A stretch of DNA of 16,502 nt from JAQSWP01 sp040255215 (GTDB lineage: Bacteria > Pseudomonadota > Alphaproteobacteria > Reyranellales > JAQSWP01). The notes below the pieces were generated by a model. That model ran no database searches and was not told the origin of the DNA. It was given only the letters and a program-made list of their open reading frames with translations. The stretch covers positions 1 to 16,502 of the forward strand of contig JBDZUM010000097.1 in assembly GCA_040255215.1 (NCBI GenBank), read 5' to 3'. Shown here piece by piece: positions 14,341-16,502 of the stretch. Positions within the stretch are counted from its first letter, which is position 1. Each line of letters starts with the position of its first letter. A program made the translations under genes and the position numbers.

Positions 14341-14412
14341 CGCCTTTATCCCTGCGAACGCGATCGACGCGTACGGGGATGTTCTGTTGCAGGAAAGGGC
14401 CCGCGCCACGCC

Positions 14413-16206
14413 ATGACCGACGCGCCAGAAGCCCTGCCCTACCGCGTCCTCGCCCGCAAGTACCGGCCCACCAGTTTCCAGACCCTGATCGGCCAGGAGG
14501 CGATGGTGCGCACCCTGCGCAACGCCATCGAATCGGGCCGGCTGGCGCATGCCTTCATGCTCACCGGCGTGCGCGGGGTCGGCAAGACCACCACCGCCCG
14601 CATCATCGCCCGGGCGTTGAACTGCATCGGTCCCGACGGCAAGGGCAGCGAGACGGTCGAGCCCTGCGGCGTGTGCGAGAACTGCCTCGCCATCGCCGAG
14701 GACCGGCACATGGACGTCATCGAGATGGACGCCGCCAGCCGCACCGGCATCGCCGACATCCGCGAGCTGATCGAGGGCGTGCGCTTCAAGCCGGCCTCGG
14801 CGCGCTACAAGGTCTACATCATCGACGAAGTGCACATGCTGTCGAACCAGGCCTTCAACGGCCTGCTCAAGACGCTGGAAGAGCCGCCGCCGCACGTGAA
14901 GTTCATCTTCGCCACCACCGAGATCCGCAAGGTGCCGGTGACGGTGCTCTCGCGCTGCCAGCGCTTCGACCTGCGCCGCATCGACGTCGACACGCTGGCG
15001 GCCCACTTCACGAAGATCGCGCAGACCGAGAAGGTCGAGATCGCGCCCGAAGCCATCGCCATGGTCGCCCGCGCCGCCGACGGCTCGGTGCGCGACGGGC
15101 TGTCGCTGCTCGACCAGGCCATCGCGCATGGCGGCGGCGTGGTCAGCGCCGACCAGGTGCGCGACATGCTGGGCCTGGCCGATCGCGGCCGCATCTTCGA
15201 CCTGTTCGATTCTCTGATGTCGGGCGACATCCAGTCGGCACTCGCCGTGCTCGACGATCTCTACAACGCCGGCGCCGATCCGGTCGTCGTCATGCAGGAT
15301 CTGCTCGACCTGACGCACTGGCTGACGCGGCTGAAGCTGGTGCCCGACGCCGGCTCCTCGGCGCTGACGCCGGAAGCCGAGCGCGTGCGCGGCCGCGCCA
15401 TGGCGGAAAAGCTCGCCATGCCGATCCTGGCCCGCACCTGGCAGATGCTGATGAAGGGCCTGCAGGAAACCCAGTCGGCGCCGTCGCCCATTCGCGCCGC
15501 CGAAATGGCGCTGGTGCGGCTGGCCTATGCCGCCGACCTGCCCAGCCCCGGCGATGCCTTGCGCGCCCTGGAGAAATCCGGCGGCGCTGCAGCGCCTTCG
15601 CCGCGCGCCAACGGTTCTGCTTCGCCGTCTGTGGGCGGCGCCACCAACGCCGTCGGCCGCTCGAGTTCTGCGCCGGCGCAATCAGGCGGGCCGTCCGCTT
15701 CCGCCGGCCTGGCCGTCGTCGCCCGTTCCGAACAGCCGCAGCCGCTGGCCCGCGCGCCGCAACCCGATCTGCCCGCCACCGCCGAAGCGGTGCTGGCGCT
15801 GCTCGAGGAAAAGCGCGAGATGATGCTGGCCAACCAGTTCCTCAACAACGTGCATGTCGTGCGCTGCGAGGCCGGCCGGCTCGAGTTCCGCCCGGCCCCG
15901 ACCTCGCCCGCCGATCTCGCCAACCGCCTCGGCGAAACCCTGCTGCGGCTGACCGGCCAGCGCTGGATGATCTCCGTCTCGCGCGAGGCGGGCCAGCCGA
16001 CCATCGCCGCCGCCCGCGCCGCCGAGGAAAGCGCGCGCCGCGCCAGCGCCGCCTCCCATCCGCTGGTGCAGGCCGTGCTCGAGGCCTTCCCCGGCGCCGC
16101 CATCGAGCGCATCCGCAAGCTTTCGGCCGACGACGGCGTCGCCCCCGACGCCGCCGAAGAAGACGATTTCGGCTACGACGCGCCCTTGGGCGAGGACGAG
16201 CTGTAA
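14413..16206 (+). CDS. dnaX: DNA polymerase III subunit tau/gamma
   Basis: 597-aa clamp-loader ATPase. The N-terminus reads YRVLARKYRPTSFQTLIGQE. Walker A GVRGVGKT is at 52-59, zinc Cys71/85/88/91, Walker B IIDEVHM at 136-142, and sensor/arginine-finger SRC at 180-182. Domains II-III run to about residue 370. A Pro/Ala/Ser-rich linker (about 385-450) follows, then the C-terminal tau region that would bind the polymerase alpha subunit, ending in an acidic tail. I see no A-rich slippery heptamer of the E. coli type in the linker, so a frameshifted gamma form is not supported. ATG at 14413 begins just before the conserved opening; its ribosome site is weak (AGGAAAGG further upstream). Next to ffs and ybaB as usual. 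Confidence 0.95.
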   Translation: MTDAPEALPYRVLARKYRPTSFQTLIGQEAMVRTLRNAIESGRLAHAFMLTGVRGVGKTTTARIIARALNCIGPDGKGSETVEPCGVCENCLAIAEDRHMDVIEMDAASRTGIADIRELIEGVRFKPASARYKVYIIDEVHMLSNQAFNGLLKTLEEPPPHVKFIFATTEIRKVPVTVLSRCQRFDLRRIDVDTLAAHFTKIAQTEKVEIAPEAIAMVARAADGSVRDGLSLLDQAIAHGGGVVSADQVRDMLGLADRGRIFDLFDSLMSGDIQSALAVLDDLYNAGADPVVVMQDLLDLTHWLTRLKLVPDAGSSALTPEAERVRGRAMAEKLAMPILARTWQMLMKGLQETQSAPSPIRAAEMALVRLAYAADLPSPGDALRALEKSGGAAAPSPRANGSASPSVGGATNAVGRSSSAPAQSGGPSASAGLAVVARSEQPQPLARAPQPDLPATAEAVLALLEEKREMMLANQFLNNVHVVRCEAGRLEFRPAPTSPADLANRLGETLLRLTGQRWMISVSREAGQPTIAAARAAEESARRASAASHPLVQAVLEAFPGAAIERIRKLSADDGVAPDAAEEDDFGYDAPLGEDEL

Positions 16207-16208
16207 CC

Positions 16209-16213
16209 AGGAG
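16209..16213 (+). promoter_or_regulatory. Ribosome binding site of ybaB
   Basis: AGGAG three bases after the dnaX stop and seven bases before the ybaB ATG; supports co-transcription and this start rather than the second ATG two codons later. Confidence 0.7.
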
Positions 16214-16220
16214 TACCGTC

Positions 16221-16502
16221 ATGGACATGAACGAGATCATGAAGCAGGCGCAGATGATGCAGGAGCGCATGCAGCAGCTGCAGGCCAAGTCGACCAGCAC
16301 CACCGCCACCGGCCAGTCCGGCGGCGGGCTGGTCAAGGCCACCGTCAACGGCATCGGCGAACTGCGCTCGGTCGAGATCGACGCCTCGCTTCTCAAGGAA
16401 GAGGAGAAGTCGATGGTCGAGGACCTCGTCGTCGCCGCCGTCAACGACGCGCGCAACCGCGTCGGCGAGGCGATGAAGCAGGAAATGGCCAAGCTCACCC
16501 AG
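16221..16502 (+). CDS. ybaB: YbaB/EbfC nucleoid-associated protein (partial)
   Basis: First 94 codons, cut by the right window edge (family length about 105-110 aa). It opens with a Met/Gln-rich helix (MNEIMKQAQMMQERMQQLQA), then the diagnostic GGGLVKATVNG and the SLLKEEEKSMVEDLVVAAVN helix. It is a small dimeric DNA-binding protein of the nucleoid. The dnaX-ybaB order, commonly followed by recR, suggests a repair/replication operon continuing to the right. Confidence 0.95.
   Translation, partial: MDMNEIMKQAQMMQERMQQLQAKSTSTTATGQSGGGLVKATVNGIGELRSVEIDASLLKEEEKSMVEDLVVAAVNDARNRVGEAMKQEMAKLTQ

Noticed and set aside
12514..15681. A minus-strand frame of over 1000 codons joining the membrane protein to sequence antisense to ffs and dnaX
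   Set aside because: The upstream half passes through the SRP RNA gene and the dnaX coding strand. Only the part from about 14112 down has membrane-protein features.
14413..16206. Programmed frameshift site producing gamma from dnaX
   Set aside because: No A-rich slippery heptamer with a following hairpin was seen in the linker region.
1..16502. CRISPR array, tRNA genes, insertion sequences
   Set aside because: No regularly spaced repeats, no tRNA-like cloverleaf or GTTCRA-type arm with acceptor stem, and no transposase or terminal inverted repeats noticed by reading.

Overview
This is a GC-rich chromosomal segment (well above 65 % G+C by eye outside one island). The gene set and order point to an alphaproteobacterium: yejABEF, an anchored CycM-like cytochrome c divergent from kdsB-pheA, a HisN-type histidinol-phosphatase, and ffs-dnaX-ybaB. 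I cannot fix the order or genus.

Layout. (1) 1-4421, minus strand: the yejA-yejB-yejE-yejF oligopeptide/microcin C-type ABC importer, with yejF cut by the window edge. (2) 4544-6965, minus: a tight three-gene operon kdsB-pheA-hisN (KDO activation, phenylalanine and histidine synthesis). (3) 7231-7773, plus: a membrane-anchored c-type cytochrome, divergent from kdsB and closed by a good Rho-independent terminator. (4) 7855-8356, minus: a BrnT/BrnA toxin-antitoxin pair with a recognisable promoter overlapped by a near-perfect palindrome; the toxin has a GTG start and is probably leaderless. (5) 8401-10428, minus: nudC (NADH pyrophosphatase) followed by an Old Yellow Enzyme-type NADH:flavin oxidoreductase. 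(6) 10502-12579: an AT-richer island of about 2 kb (lines I counted are 43-45 % G+C). It holds a secreted protein of 297 aa, proteins of 102 and 47 aa, and two severed C-terminal tails of HlyD-type secretion adaptors. It is flanked by a direct repeat made of the last codons of the neighbouring membrane-protein gene. (7) 12514-14112, minus: a GT-C-like polytopic membrane protein. (8) 14209-16502, plus: the SRP RNA gene ffs with its promoter, dnaX (DNA polymerase III tau/gamma) and the start of ybaB.

The housekeeping parts are ordinary and well conserved. The unusual part is the island. The copy of the membrane-protein tail still attached to the gene uses AT-richer, rarer codons in its last 12 codons. 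The detached copy 2 kb away uses GC-rich native codons and carries a hairpin over its stop. The two are identical over 29 bp at the inner edge. This is what integration at, or recombination into, the 3' end of that gene would leave, with the incomer supplying a replacement 3' end. No integrase is visible, so the element is either a relic or was moved by something else. Inside it, each HlyD tail lies just upstream of a small uncharacterised gene, giving a repeated 'secretion-gene tail plus cargo' pattern.
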